Shown in pieces: positions 49,851 to 58,116 of a DNA stretch of 64,000 nt (positions are counted from its first letter, which is position 1; each line of letters begins with the position of its first letter). The translations under genes and the position numbers were made by a program. Location of the stretch: assembly GCA_964557005.1 (NCBI GenBank), contig CAZKYI010000001.1, positions 1 through 64,000 of the forward strand, written 5' to 3'. The notes beneath the pieces were generated by a model. That model did no database searches. It saw only the letters and a list, made by a program, of their open reading frames with translations, and was not told the origin of the DNA. Origin of the DNA: JBECKS01 sp964557005 (lineage in GTDB: Bacteria; Pseudomonadota; Gammaproteobacteria; Pseudomonadales; JBECKS01).

Positions 49851-51389
49851 CTAAAGTAATTGTTTACGCTCGTTGGAGGGCGGAATCGACAGGGCTTCGC
49901 GATATTTGGCGATGGTTCGGCGCGCCACAATCATGTTTTGGGCAGCAAGCAATTTGGCTATTTTGCTATCGCTGAGTGGTTTTTTTCTGTCTTCGCCACT
50001 GATGAGTTTTTTGATATGCGCGCGAATGGCAGTTGAGGAACATTCGCCTCCACTGTCGGTGCTGACGTGGCTGGAAAAAAAGTATTTCAGTTCAAACACA
50101 CCTTTGGGGCAAATCAGATATTTTTGCGTGGTCACCCGCGAAATGGTGGATTCGTGCATCTCGACCAGTTGTGCAATATCGTGGAGTACCAGAGGCTTCA
50201 TCGCCTCATCGCCGTGTTCAAAAAAATCCTGTTGTATGCGCAGAATTTCCTGCGCAACCCTGAGCAGGGTTTCATGGCGGCTTTGCAGGCTTTTGATAAA
50301 CCAGCGCGCTTCCTGCAAGTGAGTTTTGAGATAATTCTGATCGGCTTTGCTGCCCTTGTGTTTCAGCAGTGAAGCGTAATAGCGATTGAGCTGAACCTTG
50401 GGCAGTACGTCTTCATTGAGTTCGGCAATCCATCTTCCCTTGTGTTTGCGCACAATAATGTCGGGCACAATATATTCGGTTTTTTCCTGACGAATGATGG
50501 AACCAGGGTAGGGATTCAGGGATTGGACAAGACGTATCACCGCCGTCAGCGTGTCTTCTGAAAATCCTGTTTTGCGGCGAATTTGTGTGAAATCCTTGTT
50601 TTCGAGATAGCCAAGATAACGATTGACCAGCTCAACGGTTTCTTTCAAAAAAGGTGTGCTTGCAGGTAATTGCCTCAGTTGAATTTGCAAACATTCCTGC
50701 AAGTTGCGTGCGGCAATGCCACTGGGTTCAAAATTCTGAATTTGATGCAGCACTGCAAGCACTTCATCATTCTCAACGACTTCCTCAAACTCGCGACTGT
50801 TGTTTAATATCTCGCCAAGTTTACTGATGTCGCTGTGCAGATAACCATTGTCGTCGAGGGACTCGATAATCAGGTAGGCGATGCTTTTGTCGCGTTCGCT
50901 CAAGGTACACAGGTTGAGTTGTTCGAGAAGATAGTCGGCCAGATTCTGTTGTTGGGAGTGAATCGCCTCCAGATTGACCTGCGTTTCAGAGTGCGCCACC
51001 GCAGTGTTGTCAAAATCGTAGTCGGAAGCTGTGGTAGCAAAATCTGTTTGGCTTGGGTCTGCCTGCAGGTCATCTCTTATGTCATCAGGGCTGTAATCGT
51101 AGAGTGCCTGCTCGCCCAGTTGCTCAAAGTTTTCTGCGCTCAGGCTGTATTCGTTTTCCCACACATCTTCATCACTTTCCTGTGCTTCTGCGTGCTCGCT
51201 TTCCTGATAGTCGTATTCGCTGAATTCATCTGCATCACTGTCCATTTCAAGCAGTGGATTGCTTTCCAGCATTTGCTTGATTTCAAGTTGCAGCTCCAGA
51301 CTCGACAGTTGCAAAAGCTTGATAGCCTGCTGCAACTGAGGGGTCATGGTCAGGTTTTGACTATGTTTGAGCTGTAGGGAAGCTTTCAT
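49851..51389 (-). CDS. rpoN: RNA polymerase sigma-54 factor
   Basis: The 512-residue protein has the Gln-rich region I (KHSQNLTMTPQLQQAIKLLQ) that meets the AAA+ activator, an acidic region II (about 50-120), the core-binding part, and the RpoN box ARRTIAKYREAL that reads the -24 element. Sigma-54 directs nitrogen, motility and other genes. It heads the rpoN-ptsN-rapZ-ptsO run. lptB, which usually precedes rpoN, is absent; an RluA-type gene lies there instead. Confidence 0.97.
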   Translation of the reverse strand: MKASLQLKHSQNLTMTPQLQQAIKLLQLSSLELQLEIKQMLESNPLLEMDSDADEFSEYDYQESEHAEAQESDEDVWENEYSLSAENFEQLGEQALYDYSPDDIRDDLQADPSQTDFATTASDYDFDNTAVAHSETQVNLEAIHSQQQNLADYLLEQLNLCTLSERDKSIAYLIIESLDDNGYLHSDISKLGEILNNSREFEEVVENDEVLAVLHQIQNFEPSGIAARNLQECLQIQLRQLPASTPFLKETVELVNRYLGYLENKDFTQIRRKTGFSEDTLTAVIRLVQSLNPYPGSIIRQEKTEYIVPDIIVRKHKGRWIAELNEDVLPKVQLNRYYASLLKHKGSKADQNYLKTHLQEARWFIKSLQSRHETLLRVAQEILRIQQDFFEHGDEAMKPLVLHDIAQLVEMHESTISRVTTQKYLICPKGVFELKYFFSSHVSTDSGGECSSTAIRAHIKKLISGEDRKKPLSDSKIAKLLAAQNMIVARRTIAKYREALSIPPSNERKQLL

Positions 51390-51501
51390 AAGTACTTCAA
51401 AAACAAAGCAAAAGAGAGAATGGTCTGGTTATTGCTTAAACATCAGGAAGATGCAGTTTAAGCAAATTTTGTGCCTGTTTCCAAGCCTCTGTTAATTCCC
51501 T

Positions 51502-51517
51502 CCCCTTAATTAAGGGG
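51502..51517. repeat. 16-bp perfect palindrome at the end of the pseudouridine synthase gene
   Basis: CCCCTTAATTAAGGGG is a perfect palindrome directly after the TAA of the RluA-type gene (minus strand). The flanks (TCCC left, TTAGGGTAGAGG right) resemble the class of C/G-rich palindromic intergenic repeats seen in many proteobacteria. On the minus strand it could fold after the stop codon, but no T-run follows. Only one copy was noticed in the window. Confidence 0.5.
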
Positions 51518-52204
51518 TTAGGGTAGAGGCGGCCACTTCAAATCCCCCGCATGCTCAAAAGGCAACGCCCTGAGCGCTTGCGCTGAAACAAAATCTGGCG
51601 GGCATTCCAGCGTAATACGCTCGCCCGCGTAATCAAAAATCAAACCATAAGCATGCAGCATCAAACGCTCAGCATGTGCGCCGCCATAACGTGTATCGCC
51701 CATAATCGGGCTGCCATTGGCTTTGAGGGCAACACGAATCTGGTGGCTTTGTCCGCCGAGAATTTTCACCACAAAAATTCGTTGTGTCGTGTGCGTTTCA
51801 CTGTTACCGAAAGAAAAAAACTGCGTGTAGGCTTTTTCTGCTTTGTCAGCGTGTTCTCCGAGCTTCCAGTTGCCTCCACGGCTTTTTTGCATAAAGCCCT
51901 GAATCGTGCCTTGTTTTTTGCGGCCTTTTTTATGGCTGATGGCGATGTAAAATTTTTCGATGTGTTTGTTTTCAAACAGCAGGCGAAAGCGTTCAGCGGC
52001 TTGTGCGGTTTTGGCGACTATCAGCAAACCCGAAGTGTCTTTATCGAGGCGGTGGCATAACAGCGGCTCCACATCATGCGCTTTTAATATGGCTGCGAGA
52101 TTGGGCGTATCGGGGCCGTGACAAGCGAGGTGACGCGGTTTGTTGAGCACCCGGAATTCAGGGTGTTCAAAAATAATGGGAATGCCGAAAAGTGTGTTGT
52201 GCAT
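51518..52204 (-). CDS. RluA-family RNA pseudouridine synthase
   Basis: The 228-residue enzyme has the catalytic motif LCHRLDKDTSGLLIVAKTA with the essential aspartate, and GGQSHQIRVALKANGSPIMG. It lacks the N-terminal S4 domain of RluC and RluD, so it is of the short RluA/TruC/TIGR01621-like type; which uridine it modifies cannot be told. The last residues (WPPLP) are encoded by sequence leading into the palindrome at 51502-51517. It is divergent from the lipoprotein gene. Confidence 0.85.
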   Translation of the reverse strand: MHNTLFGIPIIFEHPEFRVLNKPRHLACHGPDTPNLAAILKAHDVEPLLCHRLDKDTSGLLIVAKTAQAAERFRLLFENKHIEKFYIAISHKKGRKKQGTIQGFMQKSRGGNWKLGEHADKAEKAYTQFFSFGNSETHTTQRIFVVKILGGQSHQIRVALKANGSPIMGDTRYGGAHAERLMLHAYGLIFDYAGERITLECPPDFVSAQALRALPFEHAGDLKWPPLP

Positions 52205-52392
52205 CTATAAATGAACAGAAATAGTTAATTTAAGTCATGGAACAATGGTGTGGTTTGTCCAAAATGAATTGCCCGATTCCGCAGCATAGCTTAGGCTGCG
52301 TTGCGGTCAATGCAGGCTTCGTCCAGCATTCCTTGCAAAACGAAACCAATTTCTTGAAACCCAAAACTCTTACTTTTACTAGGAAGGTCATT

Positions 52393-53343
52393 ATGAAAAT
52401 TTCATCATTTAAACAGGTATCTCTGGCTGTGCTTGCGCTTGGCCTGGGTTCTTTAATCACTGGTTGCGGTAGCAGCGGTGGTGGCGGTAGCAGCAAAGCT
52501 CAATTTGTCGATAGTCCGGTTGCTGGTATTAGCTATGAAACCTCTAGCGGTAAAAAAGGTATCACTGATGCAAACGGCAAGTTTGACTACAAAAAAGGTG
52601 ATCAAGTGACCTTCTCTATCGGTACCAAACTGGTATTGCCTGCCGGTATTGCTCAAGGCGGTATTATTACGCCTGCGCATTTGGCGGGAACAGCGGATTG
52701 GGAAAACAGCACAGTTGCGAAGAACATTATTCGTCTGTTGTTGACCTTCGATGAAGACGGCGATCCTTCAAACGGCATTCAAATTCCAGAAGGTTTAGGT
52801 GATTGGCTGGATGAAGATATCGGAGATGGTACTGTTGATTTCTCTAGAAGCGATTTCTTCAGTAATTTCAATGAAATACTTGCTGATATCTATGCAGATC
52901 TTAACTTGACCCTGACGGTTGTAGATGAAAAAACAGCCGTAGCACACTTCAAGGCAACTATTGAAGACTTGGGTATAGAGATTGAAATTCAAATCGTGAG
53001 CAAGCACGTTACTTGTACAGCAGCCAATACAGCAGCTATTAAAGGCTATTATATGGTAGAGCTGACAACAGGCGAAATCACTGGCACGAAAACGGTGGAA
53101 ATTGATGGTACCGAGCTGGAATACGATGGCAAAGACATTGATGGTTCATGTACCTTTATTCAAACAAAAGTTGATGGAATAAAAGTGGGTGAAATCACTA
53201 CTCCTACCATGATCACCAATACTTGGGCTTGGACCAAAGGTTCGGATGTCTATACCGTGAATTCTACAGACAGTTCACTCACCTTTATGGTTAGCAAAGG
53301 TAGCAACACAGGCACAGGTAATCTTAGCCTAGCCCCTCGTTAA
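52393..53343 (+). CDS. Predicted lipoprotein with glycine/serine linker
   Basis: The 316-residue protein has a signal peptide and a lipobox (SLITGC) followed by a flexible GSSGGGGSS linker. Next comes a segment FVDSPVAGISYETSSG, then KKGITDANGKFDYKKGDQVT, a pattern seen at the start of many gammaproteobacterial surface lipoproteins. The rest is beta-rich. The ATG at 52393 is chosen for the AGGAAGG ribosome site and the signal peptide; a frame from 52237 is a non-coding extension. Function unknown. A terminator follows. Confidence 0.75.
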   Translation: MKISSFKQVSLAVLALGLGSLITGCGSSGGGGSSKAQFVDSPVAGISYETSSGKKGITDANGKFDYKKGDQVTFSIGTKLVLPAGIAQGGIITPAHLAGTADWENSTVAKNIIRLLLTFDEDGDPSNGIQIPEGLGDWLDEDIGDGTVDFSRSDFFSNFNEILADIYADLNLTLTVVDEKTAVAHFKATIEDLGIEIEIQIVSKHVTCTAANTAAIKGYYMVELTTGEITGTKTVEIDGTELEYDGKDIDGSCTFIQTKVDGIKVGEITTPTMITNTWAWTKGSDVYTVNSTDSSLTFMVSKGSNTGTGNLSLAPR

Positions 53344-53361
53344 TTAAGTGATTTGATGAAA

Positions 53362-53388
53362 AACCCCGCCAGGTGCGGGGTTTTTTTT
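53362..53388 (+). terminator. Rho-independent terminator after the lipoprotein gene
   Basis: The stem AACCCCGC/GCGGGGTT (53362-53369 with 53375-53382) has a 5-base loop and runs into T8. It lies between the lipoprotein gene and convergent hicB. Confidence 0.9.
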
Positions 53389-53404
53389 GGGTGGTGGTTT
53401 TTTG

Positions 53405-53746
53405 TTACGCGCGGAATCCGTCCCTGTGTAATTTTTCCTTGATGGCATCGCACACATACGCATTCAGTGAGGTGTCCGCCGCTGCGATTGCCAAGGTGCG
53501 GTGAAGCTTCGGGCTGGTTCGCACATTGAAAGACCCTTTGAAAGGTATGTTGGGTTCACGGCCAAGCGCTTTGCAGGACTCCAGATAATCATCAACCGCA
53601 CTTTTGAATTCCGTTTCCAATCCTTCTACGGTATTGGATTCGTAGTTGACCAGATCACGTATGAAAGCCAGCTTGCCATGCAAGCACTTGTCCGCAGCGC
53701 TGTATTCAACAGTGCCCAGATAGCCTTTGTATTCAAACATGTTCAT
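53405..53746 (-). CDS. hicB: HicB-family antitoxin
   Basis: The 113-residue protein has an N-terminal partial RNase-H-like HicB domain (YKGYLGTVEYSAADKCLHGK) and a C-terminal ribbon-helix-helix segment (FNVRTSPKLHRTLAIAAADT). It should neutralise HicA and repress its own operon. It is the second gene; its ATG overlaps the hicA stop by four bases. Confidence 0.88.
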   Translation of the reverse strand: MNMFEYKGYLGTVEYSAADKCLHGKLAFIRDLVNYESNTVEGLETEFKSAVDDYLESCKALGREPNIPFKGSFNVRTSPKLHRTLAIAAADTSLNAYVCDAIKEKLHRDGFRA

Positions 53747-53982
53747 AAAAATCCCTCCGATTTCAAGATTTCTTTTACATCTTTAACTGCATATTCTTTC
53801 ATTTCATTACCTGGGTGTGGCTTGTGCAGCTTGATAATGACTTCATCATTAACAAACATAACCCGTGAACCTTCTCGTTGAATTTCCTCAAACCCTAACC
53901 CTGTCAACAAAGTCACCATATCCTTCCATTTGAAAATTTTGGCGGCTTTGAATTTTTCAATCAGCTTGTCTTGTTTATTCAT
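53743..53982 (-). CDS. hicA: HicA-family mRNA interferase toxin
   Basis: The 79-residue dsRBD-like toxin has TLLTGLGFEEIQREGSRVMF and KLHKPHPGNEMKEYAVKDVK. The classical GSH catalytic motif reads GSR here, as in the subfamily whose histidines sit in LHKPHPG, so activity cannot be settled by eye. The ATG at 53982 is preceded by AAGGG at seven bases; an in-frame TTG lies two codons upstream. HicA toxins cleave mRNA. Toxin-first order with a 4-base overlap to hicB is typical. Confidence 0.85.
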   Translation of the reverse strand: MNKQDKLIEKFKAAKIFKWKDMVTLLTGLGFEEIQREGSRVMFVNDEVIIKLHKPHPGNEMKEYAVKDVKEILKSEGFL

Positions 53983-54119
53983 AATCAATCCCTTGTTTGT
54001 GTGCGTATTATAATGTGTAACTAAACTTAGTTGCAGCTATTTTGTTATCATCTTCATAACAATCTTTGACAAAGTTGGCTATAATGAGCGCATAAATTGC
54101 CAAATGGTGAGGTATAACT
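53983..54119. promoter_or_regulatory. Divergent control region of hicAB and parDE
   Basis: Two perfect TATAAT boxes lie back to back: one on the minus strand (54012-54007) facing hicA and one on the plus strand (54080-54085) facing parD. Their -35 regions are weak (TGCAAC-like for hicA and TAACAA-like for parD at 17 bases), as is common for promoters repressed by their own antitoxin. The stretch between holds no gene. Confidence 0.5.
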
Positions 54120-54407
54120 ATGAACGTATCCCTGACATCTGAACTGGAACACTTCGTAAAAGCCAAGGTTGCTACGGGTATGTATAACTCTGTTAGTGAA
54201 GTTATGCGCGAAGCGCTGCGCATGATGGAAGAGCGAGATACCATGCAAGCCATGAAGCTGGAAGCCTTGCGGCAGGATATTCATCAAGGCTTGGCATCAA
54301 TGGATAAGGGGCTGAGTAAGGCGCTGGATATTCAGGCCATTAAGGCCAAAGGACGAGCGCAATTACAAGGAAGTTTGAGTGATGCTGAAGCTGAAAATAT
54401 CTCCTGA
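54120..54407 (+). CDS. parD: ParD-family ribbon-helix-helix antitoxin
   Basis: The 95-residue protein begins MNVSLTSELEHFVKAKVATG, with the RHH helix NSVSEVMREALRMMEERDT, then a charged C-terminal arm for toxin binding. It overlaps the start of parE by 26 bases in a different frame. Since the toxin is cut short, the antitoxin may be an orphan or may serve another ParE. Confidence 0.9.
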   Translation: MNVSLTSELEHFVKAKVATGMYNSVSEVMREALRMMEERDTMQAMKLEALRQDIHQGLASMDKGLSKALDIQAIKAKGRAQLQGSLSDAEAENIS

Positions 54408-54558
54408 AGCGGAAGATGATTTGCTGGATATTTGGCTGTATATCGCCAACGACCAGCCAGTCAATGCTGACCGCTTTCTGGATTATCTGCACAAAAAAGT
54501 TTTGACGCTTGTTGAATTTCCGAATTTGGGGCGAGATCGACCAATGTTGTTGTGGTAG
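54382..54558 (+). pseudogene. parE: parE toxin gene, 3' half lost
   Basis: The frame from ATG 54382 reads MLKLKISPEAEDDLLDIWLY, then IANDQPVNADRFLDYLHKKV and LVEFPNLGRDRP, a good ParE/RelE-fold start. After about residue 54 similarity stops and the frame ends as MLLW at TAG (58 residues). Complete ParE toxins have about 95-100 residues, including the C-terminal strands and the conserved arginine region. The toxin is therefore most likely dead. The break is at roughly 54533-54543, where another coding sequence begins. Confidence 0.8.
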
Positions 54559-54818
54559 ATGAGGTTCCCGAGTGGATGAGCTTTAACATCAGCAGTGGCG
54601 CGTTTGTAGATGCACCACCGCCTTATTCAGCTTCCAATCTCACGATTTCAAATCTTGAATTTTTTGATGCCGCTGACAATTTAATTACACCGACATCCGG
54701 CGGCGGCGGTGCACCTGCAGGCTACGATGCACGTATACGAAAAATTCAGGTGACTTTTTCAGGTATTATGCCTCCCGGTGGCGGTTTCAGGCTTGATTAT
54801 AGTTTGCGTTTGAACTAA
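54543..54818 (+). pseudogene. 3' fragment of a repeat-type surface protein gene (DUF11-like)
   Basis: In a frame different from parE the sequence reads NVVVVDEVPEWMSFNISSGA and ends IMPPGGGFRLDYSLRLN before TAA. NVVVxDxxP followed by an extracellular beta-domain pattern resembles DUF11/conserved-repeat surface domains. The open frame begins within the parE part with no ribosome site and no signal peptide; the first possible start is GTG 54552. I read it as the tail of a larger gene joined to truncated parE by deletion. Family assignment is tentative. Confidence 0.45.
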
Positions 54819-54877
54819 CCATGCAATAAATTGGATTATCTTCCAATTCACCCACAGTTTTTTTACGGAGCAACAGT

Positions 54878-56374
54878 ATGGCGAAAACAACAGGTGGCAA
54901 TAGTATAAAACTTGCAAAAGCGGCGAGAGCGATGGACAGAGCCGACACCTTTGATGGCTGGCGCGTTGCAGCCAAACACCATGATGAACTTTCCGGCATG
55001 GAAAAATGGAAGAGCCGTGACAACAGTTCGTTGTATGACAGCGCCGAAATTCGTATTCGCCATGACAAGCTCAGCCAGTTGGTTGAAGCAGGTAATTACA
55101 CCGAGTTGCTCTATGCCCTGAATGAAGGCATACACGGCAACATGGGTGGCATGGGTAAGCCTGTGTTATATCGTCAGGCCAAATTCGGCACCAAATATCT
55201 GATTGATGATTATGTTTCAGTGATTGTGAAGGCGCTGAACTGTATTGCCGATGCGCCTGAACATGACATTACACTGGTGGATAAAATCGATTTCTTCAGA
55301 CGTGCCAGCCATTGTTATGGGCGTTCGGCCTTGTTGATGAGTGGTGGTGCAGGTTTGATTTATTATCATCACGGTGTGGTGCAAACGCTGGTTGAGCATG
55401 ACATGCTGCCTAATGTTTTTTCCGGTGCAAGTGCCGGTTCTTTTATGTGCGCACAAATTGGCACGCATAGTGATGAAGAGCTCAAGGCCGGATATTTCGA
55501 TAAAAAAATCTACGACTTGCCAGTGGTCAATAACACCTGGGACTTCATTAAAAACGGCGCCACTGCAATGGATATGAATGCCGCCAAGCAAGGCGTGATT
55601 GACAGTTTTGCCAACGATATGACCTTTCAGGAAGCGTTTGAACACACCGGACGCTATATCAATGTCACCATCGCCCCTGCTGAAAAACATCAGATCAGCC
55701 GTTTGATGAACGCGATTACCTCACCCAATGTATATATTCGCTCGGCGATTGATGCGTCCAGTGCAGTACCTGGTTTGTTGCCTGCGGTGACCTTGTATGC
55801 GAAAGGCAGTCACGGCAAACCCAAACCGTATTTGCCTACCCAGAAATGGGTAGATGGCTCGTTTGCCGAAGATTTACCCACCAAACGCCTGTCACGTTTA
55901 TATGGCGTGAACCATTATCTGGTGAGCATGATTAACCCGGCTTCGATGTTTTTTACCAATGAAAGCCAAAGCATGAAGCAGCGTAATTTGCGTGAAATGG
56001 TGAATTCACAGGCCATTACCATTGCAAAAGATGTGCTGCATAGTCTGGAAGGTCGCATGTCGAGACTGGGTATGACGCAGTTAAGTCCGGCCATCTTGTT
56101 TGCGCATGCGGTGCTGGATCAGGATTATACTGGCGACATCAATATGATTTTGAAGAAGAAAGATTATAAATGGCGCCATGTGTGGTTTGATTTCAAACAC
56201 GAGCAGGAAATTCATAATCTGGTGCTTGCAGGCAAGCGCGACACCTGGCCAAACCTGCAAATGATTCGTAATGCCACCAGCATCAGAAAGACGCTCGATC
56301 ACATTCTTGAACAGATGGATATTGAGGAGTTGAAGGCTAACAAGGCTTTACCAAGGCATTTGACTCTGGTTTAG
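54878..56374 (+). CDS. Patatin-like phospholipase with N-terminal DUF3336-type region
   Basis: The 498-residue protein has an N-terminal helical region (about 1-145), an oxyanion-type glycine motif SGGAGL (155-160), the nucleophile elbow GASAG with S185 and the catalytic aspartate D326 in DGS. Enzymes of this architecture are serine acyl hydrolases or lysophospholipases related to fungal triacylglycerol lipases. ACGGAGCAAC gives a ribosome site. Its stop overlaps the convergent gene by four bases. Confidence 0.85.
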   Translation: MAKTTGGNSIKLAKAARAMDRADTFDGWRVAAKHHDELSGMEKWKSRDNSSLYDSAEIRIRHDKLSQLVEAGNYTELLYALNEGIHGNMGGMGKPVLYRQAKFGTKYLIDDYVSVIVKALNCIADAPEHDITLVDKIDFFRRASHCYGRSALLMSGGAGLIYYHHGVVQTLVEHDMLPNVFSGASAGSFMCAQIGTHSDEELKAGYFDKKIYDLPVVNNTWDFIKNGATAMDMNAAKQGVIDSFANDMTFQEAFEHTGRYINVTIAPAEKHQISRLMNAITSPNVYIRSAIDASSAVPGLLPAVTLYAKGSHGKPKPYLPTQKWVDGSFAEDLPTKRLSRLYGVNHYLVSMINPASMFFTNESQSMKQRNLREMVNSQAITIAKDVLHSLEGRMSRLGMTQLSPAILFAHAVLDQDYTGDINMILKKKDYKWRHVWFDFKHEQEIHNLVLAGKRDTWPNLQMIRNATSIRKTLDHILEQMDIEELKANKALPRHLTLV

Positions 56375-58110
56375 AACCGAAGAATCTCAACACTCAGCCA
56401 GCTTTGTTCCAAAAGTGCTTCTTTGGTGTAAGCGCGAATCACCAGCTTGCAGCTGTGATTGATTTTCGCGTGGATGTTCTTGTCATAGTTGCACAGATAT
56501 TTGCACAAACATTCCAGAATCACCGTGTGTGTAATTGCCTGTGAGCGCCAGTGGCATAAATCCCAATGTACGGGGCCAAAAAACAAACCATCTTCCCAAT
56601 GGGCGATGAACTGCGCCCACGGCGTTTGATTGAATTTTTCTCGTGTTGTTTCAAACATAAACGCTTTGTAGCGCACCTGTTTTAGCAGATACGCCATGCA
56701 GCCTTCAACGACTTGTTGATAGTGTTCCAAAGCGTTGACGCTGCGCGCAGTGTGTTCACCCAGATTCAGCAAGGTACACAAACCCAGTGCTGTAGACAGG
56801 TGACGGCTCTTGTCTTGCCCGCCTTCAAAATAATATAAACCACGCCTGCTTTTGGCTTCGGCCAACACATCAAGCAACAGTTTCCGGCTTGCCTGTTCCA
56901 GTTTGGCATGCTGTGCGCCACCATCGCGTATGGCACGGCTGAATGCGTAGGGAAACATCAGAAATTGCGGGTAATACAAGCCTGCACCTGGCCATGCTTT
57001 TTGTTCAACCGCTTTACATAACAAATCGATGCAGGCGTTATAACCCTTGCTGCGGGTTTTGCCAGTGAGCGATAACATGAACAACACATTGGCATTCACC
57101 ACAATATCCACATTGTTGATGCCATTGGGGATTAAGCCCTGATGCGCCTGCTTGAACAGTTGGCCGCTTTCCTGCTTTAACCAGGTTAAATAGGCACCAC
57201 TGTTTTCAGGCAGCCAGTGTTCAAATTGCGAGCGCATGGTGCCAGCTTGCGTGTGTTTGCGGTTTTTATCGCGAAAATGCACCACTTCTTCAATGGCGTG
57301 TTCCAGCTCACTGCTTAACTGATGGGCGTGCAGGTAGCTCAATGCAATCGCCAGTGAGGTGCCGTCGGCATCATTGGGAATGTTAAAAATGGCATCGGCA
57401 CCTTGCAGGTTATCGGGGTGGGTGAGCACCTGATTGAGCCATTCCAGATTGGGCAATTTTAAACCGGCACGTTTTCGCAAAAAGCTCACCACGCCGCGTC
57501 CGATTCTGGTGTTGATGCGCCGCAGCACTGGCTCGGCTATTTCAATCCAGATATTGAATGGCCCGCTGCGGGAAATGTTGCCTTTAACCGCTTCTTGCAT
57601 CGGCCAGAAATTCCAGGTGTTGCCGCGTTTGAAACTGTGAATGGTTTTGAGGGTACTTTGCAGCATCGGTTCGAGCAGACGTTGTTTTTTGGCAAGTTTA
57701 CTTTCATCGAGCAGAGTCAGGTTGAGTGCGCAAAAACTGCTAATGAAGACGTTGGAATCCTGCACGCTGATGGGTGTTTTACCGCGCGAACCGAGTAAAT
57801 TGGGGAAGGCGTGAATCTGGCTTGCCCATTCTCCTTCAAGATTTCTAACCTTGAGAAACATGGGAATTTTATAACCTTGTCGGTTGATGAGACTCGGCCA
57901 ATAGGTAATGTTGGAGCGGGCGGCGTGTCTGGATTCAGAGCTGTGATACAGGCTTGAAAATTCACCCTTGCGATCACGAATCTGGGCGTCTTCAAACCAC
58001 GCAATCAGGCCGAACAGTGCCTTGTTGATGTGGGGATCGGCAAGCCTTTGCTTGTAGATTTTATGCAGCTCAAATTCGCTCAGCACATTTTTTTGTTCTT
58101 GTTTTGGCAT
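56371..58110 (-). CDS. Uncharacterised protein, possible alpha/alpha-toroid (terpenoid-cyclase-like)
   Basis: The 579-residue, mostly helical protein has no signal peptide and no membrane segment. Segments such as GNTWNFWPM, FNIPNDADGTSLAIALSYLH (about residue 245), NVDIVVNANVLFMLSLTGKT (about 335) and FLMFPYAFSRAIRDGG resemble the repeated helix pairs of squalene-cyclase/prenyltransferase barrels, but a QW motif or DXDD catalytic motif is not evident. I do not know the family. It lies six bases upstream of the patatin overlap and seven after the monooxygenase gene on the same strand, so it is likely in an operon with that gene and the SDR. Confidence 0.6.
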   Translation of the reverse strand: MPKQEQKNVLSEFELHKIYKQRLADPHINKALFGLIAWFEDAQIRDRKGEFSSLYHSSESRHAARSNITYWPSLINRQGYKIPMFLKVRNLEGEWASQIHAFPNLLGSRGKTPISVQDSNVFISSFCALNLTLLDESKLAKKQRLLEPMLQSTLKTIHSFKRGNTWNFWPMQEAVKGNISRSGPFNIWIEIAEPVLRRINTRIGRGVVSFLRKRAGLKLPNLEWLNQVLTHPDNLQGADAIFNIPNDADGTSLAIALSYLHAHQLSSELEHAIEEVVHFRDKNRKHTQAGTMRSQFEHWLPENSGAYLTWLKQESGQLFKQAHQGLIPNGINNVDIVVNANVLFMLSLTGKTRSKGYNACIDLLCKAVEQKAWPGAGLYYPQFLMFPYAFSRAIRDGGAQHAKLEQASRKLLLDVLAEAKSRRGLYYFEGGQDKSRHLSTALGLCTLLNLGEHTARSVNALEHYQQVVEGCMAYLLKQVRYKAFMFETTREKFNQTPWAQFIAHWEDGLFFGPVHWDLCHWRSQAITHTVILECLCKYLCNYDKNIHAKINHSCKLVIRAYTKEALLEQSWLSVEILRF

Positions 58111-58116
58111 GGCGTT

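Noticed and set aside
52237..52392. 52-codon extension of the lipoprotein frame
   Set aside because: It would bury the signal peptide and lipobox; the ATG at 52393 with AGGAAGG is clearly the start.
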